64,000 nucleotides of DNA, from contig NZ_JACHMF010000001.1 of NCBI RefSeq assembly GCF_014204895.1, positions 5,766,001 to 5,830,000 on the forward strand. Reading direction: 5' to 3'. The position numbers were made by a program, and so were the translations under genes. Origin of the DNA: Paractinoplanes abujensis (GTDB lineage: Bacteria; Actinomycetota; Actinomycetes; Mycobacteriales; Micromonosporaceae). Of this stretch, positions 25,994-34,282 are shown piece after piece. Position 1 is the stretch's first letter; the number at the start of each line of letters is the position of its first letter. The notes below the pieces were generated by a model. The model was not told the DNA's origin. It ran no database searches and saw nothing but the letters and a program-made list of their open reading frames with translations.

Positions 25994-26491
25994 TCAGTCT
26001 TCCCTGGCCTTCTGGATGGCAGCCCGCCGGGCCAGGCGATGCTCCCGCCGGATCAAAGCCTCGCGGAACCGGCGCTCGTCGTCCACGTTCTCCGGCAACA
26101 CCGGAGGCACGTTCCTCGGATGGCCGGCCACATCCACCGCCACGAACACGAGATAGGCCGTCGCCACGGTCAGCGGCTCGGCGGCGACCACATCCCAGCG
26201 TTCCGCGGCCAGCTTGACGCCGACCTCCATCGAACTGGTGCCCGTCCAGTTGACCTGCGCGTACGCGTGCACGAGATCACCCACGCGTACCGGTTCGAGA
26301 AACACGATCTCGTCGATCGCGGCCGTGACCGCCGTGCCGCCGCTGTGCCGGGCCGCCGCCGCGCCGGCCACGTCATCGACGAACTTCATCAGGACGCCGC
26401 CGTGCACGGTGCCGTACAGGTTGACGTCCACCGCGGTCATGATGCGGCTCAACGTGACCCTGGAATGGCTGGTGGGGCGGCCTTCACTCAT
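25994..26491 (-). CDS. Acyl-CoA thioesterase, hotdog fold (YciA/BACH type)
   Basis: This 165-residue protein has the hotdog thioesterase motif NLYGTVHGGVLMKFVDDVAG (about 25-44), with the catalytic Asp/His-Gly-Gly region. VHAYAQVNWTGTSSMEVGVKL follows, then a C-terminal helical extension rich in Arg/Glu (DDERRFREALIRREHRLARR). It hydrolyses acyl-CoA to acid and CoA. ATG 26491 gives MSEGRPTSHSRVTLSRIM, the normal family N-terminus; longer in-frame starts are unsupported. It precedes the acetoacetate-CoA ligase gene on the same strand. Substrate chain length is not evident. Confidence 0.9.
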   Translation of the reverse strand: MSEGRPTSHSRVTLSRIMTAVDVNLYGTVHGGVLMKFVDDVAGAAAARHSGGTAVTAAIDEIVFLEPVRVGDLVHAYAQVNWTGTSSMEVGVKLAAERWDVVAAEPLTVATAYLVFVAVDVAGHPRNVPPVLPENVDDERRFREALIRREHRLARRAAIQKARED

Positions 26492-26575
26492 GCGGCGTAG
26501 GTTACGGCGTCCTTCCGTGCGGTGGCCCGGCGACGGTACGGTTCGTCGAGCCGCCAGTGTTCGGGGAGAGAAAGC

Positions 26576-29515
26576 GTGCGCCACTTCAGGTCGACCTTGT
26601 ATGCCCTCGTGCTGGCACCGGCGGTGTGGATCCTCGCCGGAGCCGGATTCACCACGAGCCTGACCACGCGGGGGCGCGACGACTTCGCCGTCGAATCGGC
26701 CACCGGGCTGCTGCTCCTGCTGCTCGCCGGCACGGCGTACGGAATCCTGCTGTTCGCCCCGATCTCGCCGGCCGGGCCGGTCCTCGGCGGGCTCGCGTAC
26801 CTGGGCGTCTCGCTGTGGGCGCTGGTGTCGCCGGGAGGATATGCGGGGATATGGCCGGGTGCGGTGGCGAAAGAGGGCTTCGACCTCAGCCGGCCGGGCT
26901 ACGGGCTGGCGGCGATGCTGGCGTTGCCCCTGCTGTGCACGGCGCTGAGCGCGCGGCGGTGGGAGCGGTACGAGCCGCCGGTGCTGCCGATCATCGGACA
27001 GGTGGGGCGGGCCCGGGGGAAGGCGGCGGTGGTGGGTTCGCCGGCCGTCGGGGTGATGACCACCGCGGTCGTGACACCGACCGACCCGGACCCGACTGCG
27101 GTGCTGCGTCTTCCGGACCCGAACAACACGACGGCCGTGATCGCTCCCACCGCCTCGGATGATCCGCCGACCGTGGGCGCTGTGACTGCCGCACCGGCTG
27201 ATCCCGATGTGACCACGGTGCTGCCTTCGGACGAGCCGACATCGACCGGTACGCGGTTGGAAGCGCCCGCCGCCGCCGAGATCACTGACGCCCCCGCTGG
27301 CGACGCTTCTATTACTGATGTCTCCGTCGCTGACAGGTCCGCTGCTGGTGTTTCCGCTGCCGACAGGTCCGCTGCTGACTTCTCCGCCGCTGACACGTCC
27401 GCTGCTGATGTTTCCGCCGCTGACACGTCCGCCGCTGGTGTTTCCGCTGCTGACGGCCTTGCTGCGGTCGGCTCCGCTGCGACCGGCCGCGACTCGGAGC
27501 CGACAGTCGATGCGTCAGCCGGTGCCGGCGCGCCGGCACCTGCGCTCGCCGGGCCGCTGCGCGAGGTTGCCGCGGTGGCGCCCGAGGACGAGGCCACCAT
27601 CGCGTGGCCGACATTCCGGGATCAACGTCGCACCACCGTGATCGTCTCCGCCGACGAGGCGGCCACCGTGGCTGCGCTCTGCGACGGGCAAGCTTCGACC
27701 CGCCGGGCCACCGTGACGCCTCCGCCCGCGGAACCCGAGGTGAAAGCCGTCGACACGGCAGCTCAGCCGGCGGACTCCAGCGGCGACGACGAAGCTACGA
27801 CCGTCCTCACGGCTGTCGGCATGCCGTCCGGAACCCTCCCCGCGGGGCGGCCGGCCACCGAGAGCCTGCCGACCGCCGGCTCGGACGACGCGACATCGGA
27901 GCTCCACGCGCCCGTTCCCGCCACCGACGAAGCTACGACGCTGCTGACACCCGTCGGCACCGCAACCGGCGATGGTGAGGCCACGGCCGCCGGCACGCTC
28001 GGGCCCGACGAGGACACCGCACCCTCGGCCGTAGTCCGGAGCGCGGATGAGGCGACGACCGTTCTGCCGGTCGCAGGGATCACGCCCGGCCCGCGACACA
28101 CCGACGCCGACGAGGCAACCGCCGATCTCGACGCCACCACGGATCTCGACGCGACCGGAGCTCAGCCCGACGACACCGACGACACCGACGACACCGACGA
28201 CACCGACGAGGCTACGACCGTGTTGACGGCCGTCCGCGCAACGGGCGACGAACGGGCAACGGCCGACATCACCGACGAAACGGCCGAGCCGCTCAACACC
28301 CACGCCGACGAGATCGAGGCTGCTCAGGCTGAGGAGCCGACCGCCGCTCGGCAGGAAGATGCGGGCGGCCCTGGTGAGGAGGCTGCTCCGGGTCGCGCGA
28401 GCGATGACGGGGACGAACCGTCGACCGTCATGTCGGTGACCGAAATCGCGGCTGCGGGGCTAAAGGTCGCGGGCGAGGAGCCGATCGCGGATGTCGACGA
28501 CGCGTTGTTGTTCGTCAGTGCGAAGGCCCGGCCGGCGCCGCACTCGCGGGCGGTGCCGCCGGACTTCGAGGAGACCCGGGAGTTCGGGGCGCCGGATCCG
28601 GAGCGGACCCGAGCCATCAAGATCGGTGAGCTGACCACCAAGCTGCCGGTGACGCCGGCCGCGGGTGAGGAGTGGCGGGAGGTAGTCAACGAGCCGGTCC
28701 GGGCCCGCGCGTCGGTGGCGGCGCCGGATGTGGACGGCCCGGATCTGAGCGGGGCCGAGGTGACCAGGGCGCTCGACGCGCCCGACCCGGAGCGGACGCA
28801 GACCATCCGGGTGGCGCAGCCGGATGCGGAGATCACGCACGCCATCAACGTGATCACGTCGGAGGACGCACACGCCGCGTCGGGCATCGACGACGCCGAG
28901 ATCACCCGGTCGCTGAGCGCGCCGGATCCGGACCGGACACAGACCATCATGGCGCTGGCCGAGAGCACGCGCTCGATGGAGATCGACGGCGCGAACCGGC
29001 TCACCGAGGCGTCCGCTCACGTCGTACGGGAAGACGACCTGCGGCTTATGCCACCGGTGGCGCCGGCCGGAATCGCCCGGCATCCGGGTCTGGTGGCCGA
29101 CGAACGACCGGTCGCAAACGGGGACGCCGGAGCGGAGGAGACCCAGGTGATCTCGTTCGACCCGGACCGTACGCAGATCGTCCGGCCCGGCTCCGTCGAG
29201 CCGCCCGGCGAGCGCACCCAGTTCATCCGGCTGCCCGCCGCCGGGCAGAACACGGTTGCCGACCGGACCGGAGCCGTACGGCCAACCGGTGCCGGGGAGC
29301 AGATCGGGCCAGCGGCCGGGACGGTCGAGCCGGCGGTGGTTTCGATCGCCGCGGCCGAGCGGCCCGACTTCGCCGAGGACCCGACCAGCCGGATCGTGCC
29401 ACCGGGCGGGAACGGCAACGGGCCGGACTCCGAGAAGCGCGAGATGACCGTGATGAACATGGAGCGGCCGCCGGAGGCCGAACCCGACATCCCGCAGCAA
29501 CGCCGGCCGAACTGA
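26576..29515 (+). CDS. Four-span membrane protein with 800-residue disordered, threonine-motif repeat region
   Basis: 979 residues from GTG 26576 (GGGGAG upstream). Four membrane segments lie near residues 7-28, 40-62, 70-95 and 110-130. The rest is low-complexity and acidic. Visible repeats are a ten-residue SAAD-x-SAAxV block (about 245-290); DEATTVL/DEATTLL at residues 405, 451, 491 and 544; a DDT run just before the last; and ERTQTI-like motifs (ERTRAI at 676, ERTQTI near 740, DRTQTI near 787, later DRTQIV and ERTQFI). The repeated Thr-Thr-hydrophobic motifs resemble phospho-threonine sites recognised by FHA domains, such as the ETTSVF site of GarA. A kinase-phosphorylated scaffold is therefore a reasonable hypothesis, not a fact. 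lexA follows 70 bp downstream. Confidence 0.75.
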   Translation: MRHFRSTLYALVLAPAVWILAGAGFTTSLTTRGRDDFAVESATGLLLLLLAGTAYGILLFAPISPAGPVLGGLAYLGVSLWALVSPGGYAGIWPGAVAKEGFDLSRPGYGLAAMLALPLLCTALSARRWERYEPPVLPIIGQVGRARGKAAVVGSPAVGVMTTAVVTPTDPDPTAVLRLPDPNNTTAVIAPTASDDPPTVGAVTAAPADPDVTTVLPSDEPTSTGTRLEAPAAAEITDAPAGDASITDVSVADRSAAGVSAADRSAADFSAADTSAADVSAADTSAAGVSAADGLAAVGSAATGRDSEPTVDASAGAGAPAPALAGPLREVAAVAPEDEATIAWPTFRDQRRTTVIVSADEAATVAALCDGQASTRRATVTPPPAEPEVKAVDTAAQPADSSGDDEATTVLTAVGMPSGTLPAGRPATESLPTAGSDDATSELHAPVPATDEATTLLTPVGTATGDGEATAAGTLGPDEDTAPSAVVRSADEATTVLPVAGITPGPRHTDADEATADLDATTDLDATGAQPDDTDDTDDTDDTDEATTVLTAVRATGDERATADITDETAEPLNTHADEIEAAQAEEPTAARQEDAGGPGEEAAPGRASDDGDEPSTVMSVTEIAAAGLKVAGEEPIADVDDALLFVSAKARPAPHSRAVPPDFEETREFGAPDPERTRAIKIGELTTKLPVTPAAGEEWREVVNEPVRARASVAAPDVDGPDLSGAEVTRALDAPDPERTQTIRVAQPDAEITHAINVITSEDAHAASGIDDAEITRSLSAPDPDRTQTIMALAESTRSMEIDGANRLTEASAHVVREDDLRLMPPVAPAGIARHPGLVADERPVANGDAGAEETQVISFDPDRTQIVRPGSVEPPGERTQFIRLPAAGQNTVADRTGAVRPTGAGEQIGPAAGTVEPAVVSIAAAERPDFAEDPTSRIVPPGGNGNGPDSEKREMTVMNMERPPEAEPDIPQQRRPN

Positions 29516-29585
29516 TCGGCGCGAGGTTACGGGGAGTCACCCGATCGAGTCGTACAGATGATCGAAAGTGTAGTAACATCACCGC

Positions 29586-30194
29586 ATGTCCACGGACGAC
29601 GTGCCCCTGACCAAGCGGCAACGGCAGATCTTTTCGATGATCCGCGAGTGGATCGACCAGCACGGTTATCCCCCGACCATCCGTGAGATCGGCGCCGCCG
29701 TCGGGCTCGACTCGCCGTCGTCGGTGACCCATCAGCTCAAGGCGCTCGAGGATCGCGGGCTCATCCGGCGCGGCGCCCGGGGATCGCGGGCGATCGACGT
29801 GCGCACTCCGGGTGAGCAGGCCAACGTGCCCGTCCCGGTGATCGGCACGATCGCGGCCGGCGCGCCGATCCTGGCCGACGAAAACGTGGACGAGGAGCTC
29901 AACCTGCCGCTGAGCCTGGTCGGCCACGGCACATTGTTCGCGCTCAAGGTCAAGGGCGACTCGATGATCGAGGCCGCGATCTGCGACGGCGACACGGTGG
30001 TCGTGCGCCAGCAGCAGGTGGCCGACAACGGCGACATCGTCGCGGCCATGATCGACGGCGAGGCCACGGTCAAGGTGTTGCGGCGCAACGGCCGGCACAT
30101 CGAGCTGGTTCCGCGCAACCCGGCCTACGACGTGATCCCGGGTGACGACGCCACGATCCTGGGTCGCGTGGTGACGGTTCTGCGCCGCGTCTGA
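29586..30194 (+). CDS. lexA: LexA repressor, SOS regulator
   Basis: This 202-residue protein has an N-terminal winged helix ([36 protein letters not shown]). The C-terminal S24 autoprotease domain has cleavage site A91-G92 (IAAGAP), catalytic S126 (KGDSM) and K163 (ATVKVL). It represses DNA-damage genes until RecA filaments trigger self-cleavage. ATG 29586 starts [12 protein letters not shown]. The usual actinobacterial box (GAAC-N4-GTTC) is not seen in the 70 bp upstream; the nearest resemblance is a half-site TCGAA at 29562. It is downstream of the repeat protein, and a strong hairpin follows the stop. Confidence 0.97.
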   Translation: MSTDDVPLTKRQRQIFSMIREWIDQHGYPPTIREIGAAVGLDSPSSVTHQLKALEDRGLIRRGARGSRAIDVRTPGEQANVPVPVIGTIAAGAPILADENVDEELNLPLSLVGHGTLFALKVKGDSMIEAAICDGDTVVVRQQQVADNGDIVAAMIDGEATVKVLRRNGRHIELVPRNPAYDVIPGDDATILGRVVTVLRRV

Positions 30195-30202
30195 AAAGTG
30201 CA

Positions 30203-30234
30203 CTCGGGCCGCATCGGTGGAGATGCGGCCCGAG
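30203..30234 (+). terminator. lexA terminator hairpin
   Basis: CTCGGGCCGCATC (30203-30215) and GATGCGGCCCGAG (30222-30234) form a perfect 13-bp stem with a 6-nt loop, 8 bp after the lexA stop. It has no T-run. Confidence 0.8.
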
Positions 30235-30339
30235 CACCGGGGTGATTCAAGGGCGGGGTGGTTCAGCGACGGGTGCGAGAGCGTGGACGGAACCCTCGCG
30301 CCCGCGTCTCACCGGGCCGGGCTACCCGGCCCGCGATGA

Positions 30340-30765
30340 TCAGCGGTGGCCGCGCGGCCCGTGACCGCCGTGACCGTGACCGCCGTGACCGTGACCGCCG
30401 TGACCGCCCCACGGGCCGTGGCCGTGGCCGCCCCACGGGCCGTGGCCGTGGCCGCCGCGGAAGTCACGCTCGACCTCGAGGGCCCACAGGCCGCGCTTGA
30501 AACCGAAGCGGACCCGGTCGCAGTCGTAGTCGTCCCAGCGGTTGCGGAACTCGCCGATGCGGCCGGCCTGCTCGCAGGCGCGCAGGGTCCGGAAGTAGCC
30601 GACGACGCGGTCGCGGCCCCAGCCCTTCTCCGCCTTGGTGGTGGTGGCCGGCTTGGCGACCGGGGCCTTGGTGCTGTCGGCGGCCATCGCGGGACCGGCG
30701 GCCATGGTGGCGCCGGCGACCAGGCCCATCGCCATCATCGTGAACGTGCGAGCTGCCTTGTTCAT
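30340..30765 (-). CDS. Secreted protein with Gly/His-rich C-terminus
   Basis: This 141-residue protein has a signal peptide (MNKAARTFTMMAMGLVAGAT, cleavage near GPAMAADS). A short Lys/Thr linker precedes a compact region with two cysteines (LRACEQAG, DYDCDRVRFGF). The tail is built from GHGHGPWGG and GHGGHGHGG repeats. ATG 30765 has GGAGGG close upstream; the earlier start at 30813 is unsupported. The two Cys may form a disulfide. The histidine tail could bind Ni, Zn or Cu. I do not recognise the family. It is convergent with lexA. The tail coding DNA is a simple GTGACC-type repeat, prone to slippage. Confidence 0.75.
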   Translation of the reverse strand: MNKAARTFTMMAMGLVAGATMAAGPAMAADSTKAPVAKPATTTKAEKGWGRDRVVGYFRTLRACEQAGRIGEFRNRWDDYDCDRVRFGFKRGLWALEVERDFRGGHGHGPWGGHGHGPWGGHGGHGHGGHGHGGHGPRGHR

Positions 30766-30925
30766 ATCTACCCTCCAGGTTTGCGTGCTGCCTTGTGTCA
30801 CAGATCGTGGCATATCGGACAGACTTGCCCGGAACAGGCGGATACGTACTTTCGGCCGATCTTGGTTGACCGTTTGTGCGGGCGGTCACACGAGCCGCGA
30901 AAAAGCGACGCTCAAGGGTTCGCGT

Positions 30926-31822
30926 CTACGTGCTCAGGGCGGCGGCGACGGCCGTGGAGAAGTCGTCGAGCACCGCGCGGTCAGGCGCGTGATCGGGGTT
31001 GACCTCGGTGATGACCAGCGCAGCCAGCCGCGCGCCACTCCCTACGAAGACCGACAGGCAAGTCATGGCCTCGTGCAGGGTCAGGCCGGTCGGCTCGCCG
31101 CCGGAGTCGGGCACGTCCGCGATCGGCATGTCGGTGAAGCGCAACACGTCGACGTCGAAGTGCAGCACGAACGACTCGCCCGCGGCAGCCAGCGCCTTCT
31201 CGGCCGCGGAACGCGGGTCGCGGTGCACGTCGGCGGCGGTGACGCGGGCGATGGAGAGCTCCTCCAACAGCTCCCGCTCGTGATCGGGACCGTCCTCGGC
31301 GAGAGTGTCCCCAAAGGACACGACGCGCGCCGGCGTGAGGGGTGCGCCGACGGCCGCGACCTCGGGCAGGTGACCGGGCAGTCGCAACAGGTGGGCCATT
31401 CCCATCGCGTCCAGGTTGCCGTTCGAGCGGGTGTCCGGGGTGAAGAGGTCGGGCCCACCGTCCATGTAGAGCAGTGCCGGTTCCCTGGCGGCGCGGTCGA
31501 AACCGGCCAGGACGCCGACGGTGATGCTGCAGTCCCCGCCGAGCACGAGCGGGACGCGATCGTCGGCCAGGACGGCCGTCACGGCTTCCGCCACGTCGTC
31601 GGCCACGGCGGCCACGGTCGCGGCGTTCTGCCCACTCTGCCGGGCCGGGTCGGGCCGCCACCGGAAGCCCCGAACGTCACCACGATCCTCAACGTCGAGC
31701 CCACCCGCACGCAGGTTGTTGATCAGCCCAGACTCCCGCAGCGCGGTCGGGCCCTGCTCAACGCCGGGCGTATGCGCGCCCGCACTCGACGGCACACCCA
31801 GCACACTCCATCGACGACTCAT
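30926..31822 (-). CDS. Arginase/agmatinase-fold protein lacking key metal ligands
   Basis: This 298-residue ureohydrolase fold has GAHTPGVEQGPTALRESGL near the N-terminus, VPLVLGGDCSITVG (95-102), YMDGGPDLFTP (119-129), HFDVDVL (221-227) and ITEVNPDHAPD near the end. Active enzymes use GGDHS and DAHxD. Here the first His is Cys98 and the second is Gly123, while D121, D125, D223 and D225 remain. Binuclear manganese binding should therefore be impaired, so arginase activity should not be assumed. The start ATG is at 31822. It stands alone, with repeat-filled gene-free DNA upstream. Confidence 0.8.
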   Translation of the reverse strand: MSRRWSVLGVPSSAGAHTPGVEQGPTALRESGLINNLRAGGLDVEDRGDVRGFRWRPDPARQSGQNAATVAAVADDVAEAVTAVLADDRVPLVLGGDCSITVGVLAGFDRAAREPALLYMDGGPDLFTPDTRSNGNLDAMGMAHLLRLPGHLPEVAAVGAPLTPARVVSFGDTLAEDGPDHERELLEELSIARVTAADVHRDPRSAAEKALAAAGESFVLHFDVDVLRFTDMPIADVPDSGGEPTGLTLHEAMTCLSVFVGSGARLAALVITEVNPDHAPDRAVLDDFSTAVAAALST

Positions 31823-31895
31823 GAAGCAATCTTGCTACGCCCAACTCCCCAACCGCTGCCCGTAGCCACCCGCACAGCGCCACCCGCTCGGCATG

Positions 31896-32129
31896 GCCAC
31901 CCCACCGCGCCACCACCCCTATCGCGCCACCACTCCCGCCGCGCACCACCCGCACCACGTCCCCACTCCACCGCGTCACCACCCGCACTGCGCCACCACC
32001 CCATCGCGTCACCATCCACACCGCCCCACCACCCACACCGCACCACCACCCACACCACGTCCCCACCCACACTGCGTCACCACCCACACCACGTCACCAC
32101 CCACACCACGCCACCACCTGCACCGCGCC
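31896..32129. repeat. 17-bp tandem array, about 14 copies, cytosine-rich strand
   Basis: The unit is CACCACCCACACCACGT with degenerate copies that keep the CACCACC core. Several adjacent units near 32060-32110 are nearly identical, while the left side is more decayed and has 16-bp variants. The top strand is almost free of G within units, a strong strand asymmetry. A 17-bp period cannot keep a reading frame, so it is noncoding. It fills the gap upstream of the arginase-like gene; DNA 32130-32299 shows no gene. Confidence 0.85.
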
Positions 32130-32299
32130 ATCCCCCCAACCGCCGGGTCGGCCGCGGGAAACCACTGGCCTCCCGCAGCCGACCGATGGGGTGGCAAGAG
32201 ATCAAAACGAAGAAACAGCCGAAGGTAAGGCCGGTGAAGCGGCGGCGAGGCGGCTGCGATTCAGGGGCGTAGCCGGCCAAAAAGGCCCCGGTTGGTTGA

Positions 32300-32419
32300 G
32301 GTTGACACCGCTGGCGGGGTGGGCGCCGCTGGCAGGCTGACGCCGCTGGGAGGCTGACGCCGCTGGGACGCTGACGCCGCTGGGACGCTGACGCCGCTGG
32401 CAGGCTGACGCCGCTGGCG
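32300..32419. repeat. Second 17-bp tandem array, seven copies, different sequence
   Basis: The unit GGCTGACGCCGCTGGGA starts at 32300, 32317 (18-bp variant), 32335, 32352, 32369, 32386 and 32403. The middle copies differ by one or two bases, mainly at the first and last positions. It shares the 17-bp period with the neighbouring array but not the sequence. The remaining 32420-32563 up to the ABC gene shows no gene. Confidence 0.85.
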
Positions 32420-32563
32420 GAGGGTTGGCGAGGCAGGGCGGGACAGGCGAGACCGGCGGCACAGGCGGGACAGCCCGGCCGCGCGGGCCTGGCTGCCGCA
32501 GCTCGGTGGGCAGGTTGAGGAGCGGACCCACCGGGCGGGGGTGAGCCGGGCCGTCGCCGTTGG

Positions 32564-34282
32564 TCAGTGGTCGCGTTGGCCTGACCACGCCTGCCAGAGG
32601 GTGGCGTAGGGGCCGGGCTCCTCGATCAACGTTGCGTGCGGTCCGGCCTGCACAACACGTCCCTGTTCCAGCACTACCACCCGGTCGGCGCTGACGGCCT
32701 GGGTCAGCCGGTGCGCGACGATCAGCGCGGTCCGGCCCTCGAGGGCGGCCGCGGCCACGCGTTCCAGCAGGCGGGCACCGGCGCTGCCGGCCTCCGCGGT
32801 GGCCTCGTCGAGGATGGCCACCGGCGGGTCGGCCAGGATCAGCCGGGCGAACGCCACCTGCTGGGCCTGGGCCGCGGTCAGCGTGTGGCCGCCCGCCCCG
32901 ACCTCGGTCGCCAGGCCGTCGGGGAGCTGGGCGACCCAGCCCGCGGCGTCGACGGCGGCCAGCGCGGCCCGCACCTCGTCGTCGGTGGCGCCGGGGCGGG
33001 CCAGGCGCAGGTCGTCGATGAGCGGGCCGGCGAAGACGTGCACCTCCTGCGTGATCAGGGCGACCTCCCCCGCGGGGACCTCGACGGTGCCGGAGACGGG
33101 GTCGTGCACCCCGGCGATGACCTTGGCCAGGCTGGTTTTGCCGGCGCCGGTCGAGCCGACCACGGCGACCCGTTCGCCGCGCCGCACGACCAGGTCGACG
33201 TCGCGCAGCACGGGCCGGTCGGGGTGGTAGGCGAAGCCGAGACCGCTGACGACGACCGCCGCCGGCGCCTCGGTGACGGGCTTCGGCGTACGCGGTTCGC
33301 CGGCCAGGTCGGCCACACCGATGAGGCGGTCCAGCCCGGAGGCGGCGGCCTGCGCGTCGTCGACCAGGGCCAGCGCGGTGTTGATGGGGTTGAACAGCCC
33401 GTGGAAGTACAGCGCGGCCGCGGTGGCCGTGCCGATGCTCACGGCGTCACCGCGTACGAGGAAGAAGCCGGTCGCCAGCACCGCGGCCAGCCCGGCGAAC
33501 TCGGCCACGTGCAGCCGGGCGTAGAAGCGCGTCATCAGCGCGATGCCCTGCAGCAGCAGGTCGACGGCCTGCTGGGAGCGGGCGGCGACGCGGCCGCTGT
33601 GCTCTTCGGCGATGCGGAACGTGCGGATGGTCGGCGCGCCGTCGATCGTGGCCAGCAGGTGGTGCTGCTGGGCGGCCACGGCGACGCGCTGGCGGGCGTA
33701 GAGCGGCACGGCGCGGCGGGCGTACCAGCGCACCGTGTACGCCTGCACCGGCACCGCGACCAGCGCGGCGACCAGGAAACGCCAGTCCAGCACGGCCATG
33801 CCGCCGAGGGTGAGCACGATCGTCAGGATGGCCCGGGTGAACTCGGGCACCGCCGAGCGGGCGGCCTCACCGACCACCGTCACGTCGTTGGTCACGCGCG
33901 AGGTCAGGTCGCCCGCGCCGGCCCGTTCGACCTGTTCCAGGGGCAGCCGCAGGGCCGACTCGACGAATCCTTCGCGGATCCTGGCCAGAGTGGACTCGCC
34001 CGCCTGGGCCAGCAGCGCGAAACCGAGGCCGGCCAGCACGGCGTCGACCAGGGCCACCGCGACCAGCCCGACCCCGGTCAGGACGAACTCGCTGGTGGAG
34101 GCCCCGCTCGACGCCAGGTCGACGATGTGGCCGAGCAACGGCGGCGCCAGCAATCCGGCGACCGTGCCCGCGATCAGCAGCGTGATGGCCCCGGCCAGCC
34201 GTTTGCGTTCGGGTCGCAGAAAGACCAGCAGAGCGGCCCGCGTACGCCGTCCGGCCGCGATCGGAAGCGGAGTGGTCGTCAT
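32564..34282 (-). CDS. ABC transporter, fused permease-ATPase (subunit with intact Walker A, degenerate signature)
   Basis: 572 residues. An exporter-type membrane domain (six helices, about 30-310) is followed by an ATPase domain. Walker A is GSTGAGKT (376-383), Walker B VAILDE (488-493) with catalytic Glu, and the switch His is in VAHRL. The signature LSGGQ is replaced by LTAAQ (468-472). It overlaps the partner gene by 4 bp (ATGA), so the two form a heterodimer. The composite site using this Walker A and the partner's LSGGQ is canonical. Exporter-fold pairs include siderophore importers (IrtAB, YbtPQ) and multidrug exporters; the iron box upstream of the operon favours the former. Confidence 0.88.
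   Translation of the reverse strand: MTTTPLPIAAGRRTRAALLVFLRPERKRLAGAITLLIAGTVAGLLAPPLLGHIVDLASSGASTSEFVLTGVGLVAVALVDAVLAGLGFALLAQAGESTLARIREGFVESALRLPLEQVERAGAGDLTSRVTNDVTVVGEAARSAVPEFTRAILTIVLTLGGMAVLDWRFLVAALVAVPVQAYTVRWYARRAVPLYARQRVAVAAQQHHLLATIDGAPTIRTFRIAEEHSGRVAARSQQAVDLLLQGIALMTRFYARLHVAEFAGLAAVLATGFFLVRGDAVSIGTATAAALYFHGLFNPINTALALVDDAQAAASGLDRLIGVADLAGEPRTPKPVTEAPAAVVVSGLGFAYHPDRPVLRDVDLVVRRGERVAVVGSTGAGKTSLAKVIAGVHDPVSGTVEVPAGEVALITQEVHVFAGPLIDDLRLARPGATDDEVRAALAAVDAAGWVAQLPDGLATEVGAGGHTLTAAQAQQVAFARLILADPPVAILDEATAEAGSAGARLLERVAAAALEGRTALIVAHRLTQAVSADRVVVLEQGRVVQAGPHATLIEEPGPYATLWQAWSGQRDH

Noticed and set aside
29540..29585. SOS box before lexA
   Set aside because: Only a TCGAA half-site is present; I could not find the expected inverted partner.
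30635..32272. Long plus-strand open frame over the arginase-like gene and 17-bp array
   Set aside because: Product is antisense to the arginase-like gene and then a His/Pro/Thr repeat translation of the array; no start signal.
31896..32419. CRISPR array
   Set aside because: Units are contiguous 17-bp tandem repeats with no spacers, and no cas genes are near.
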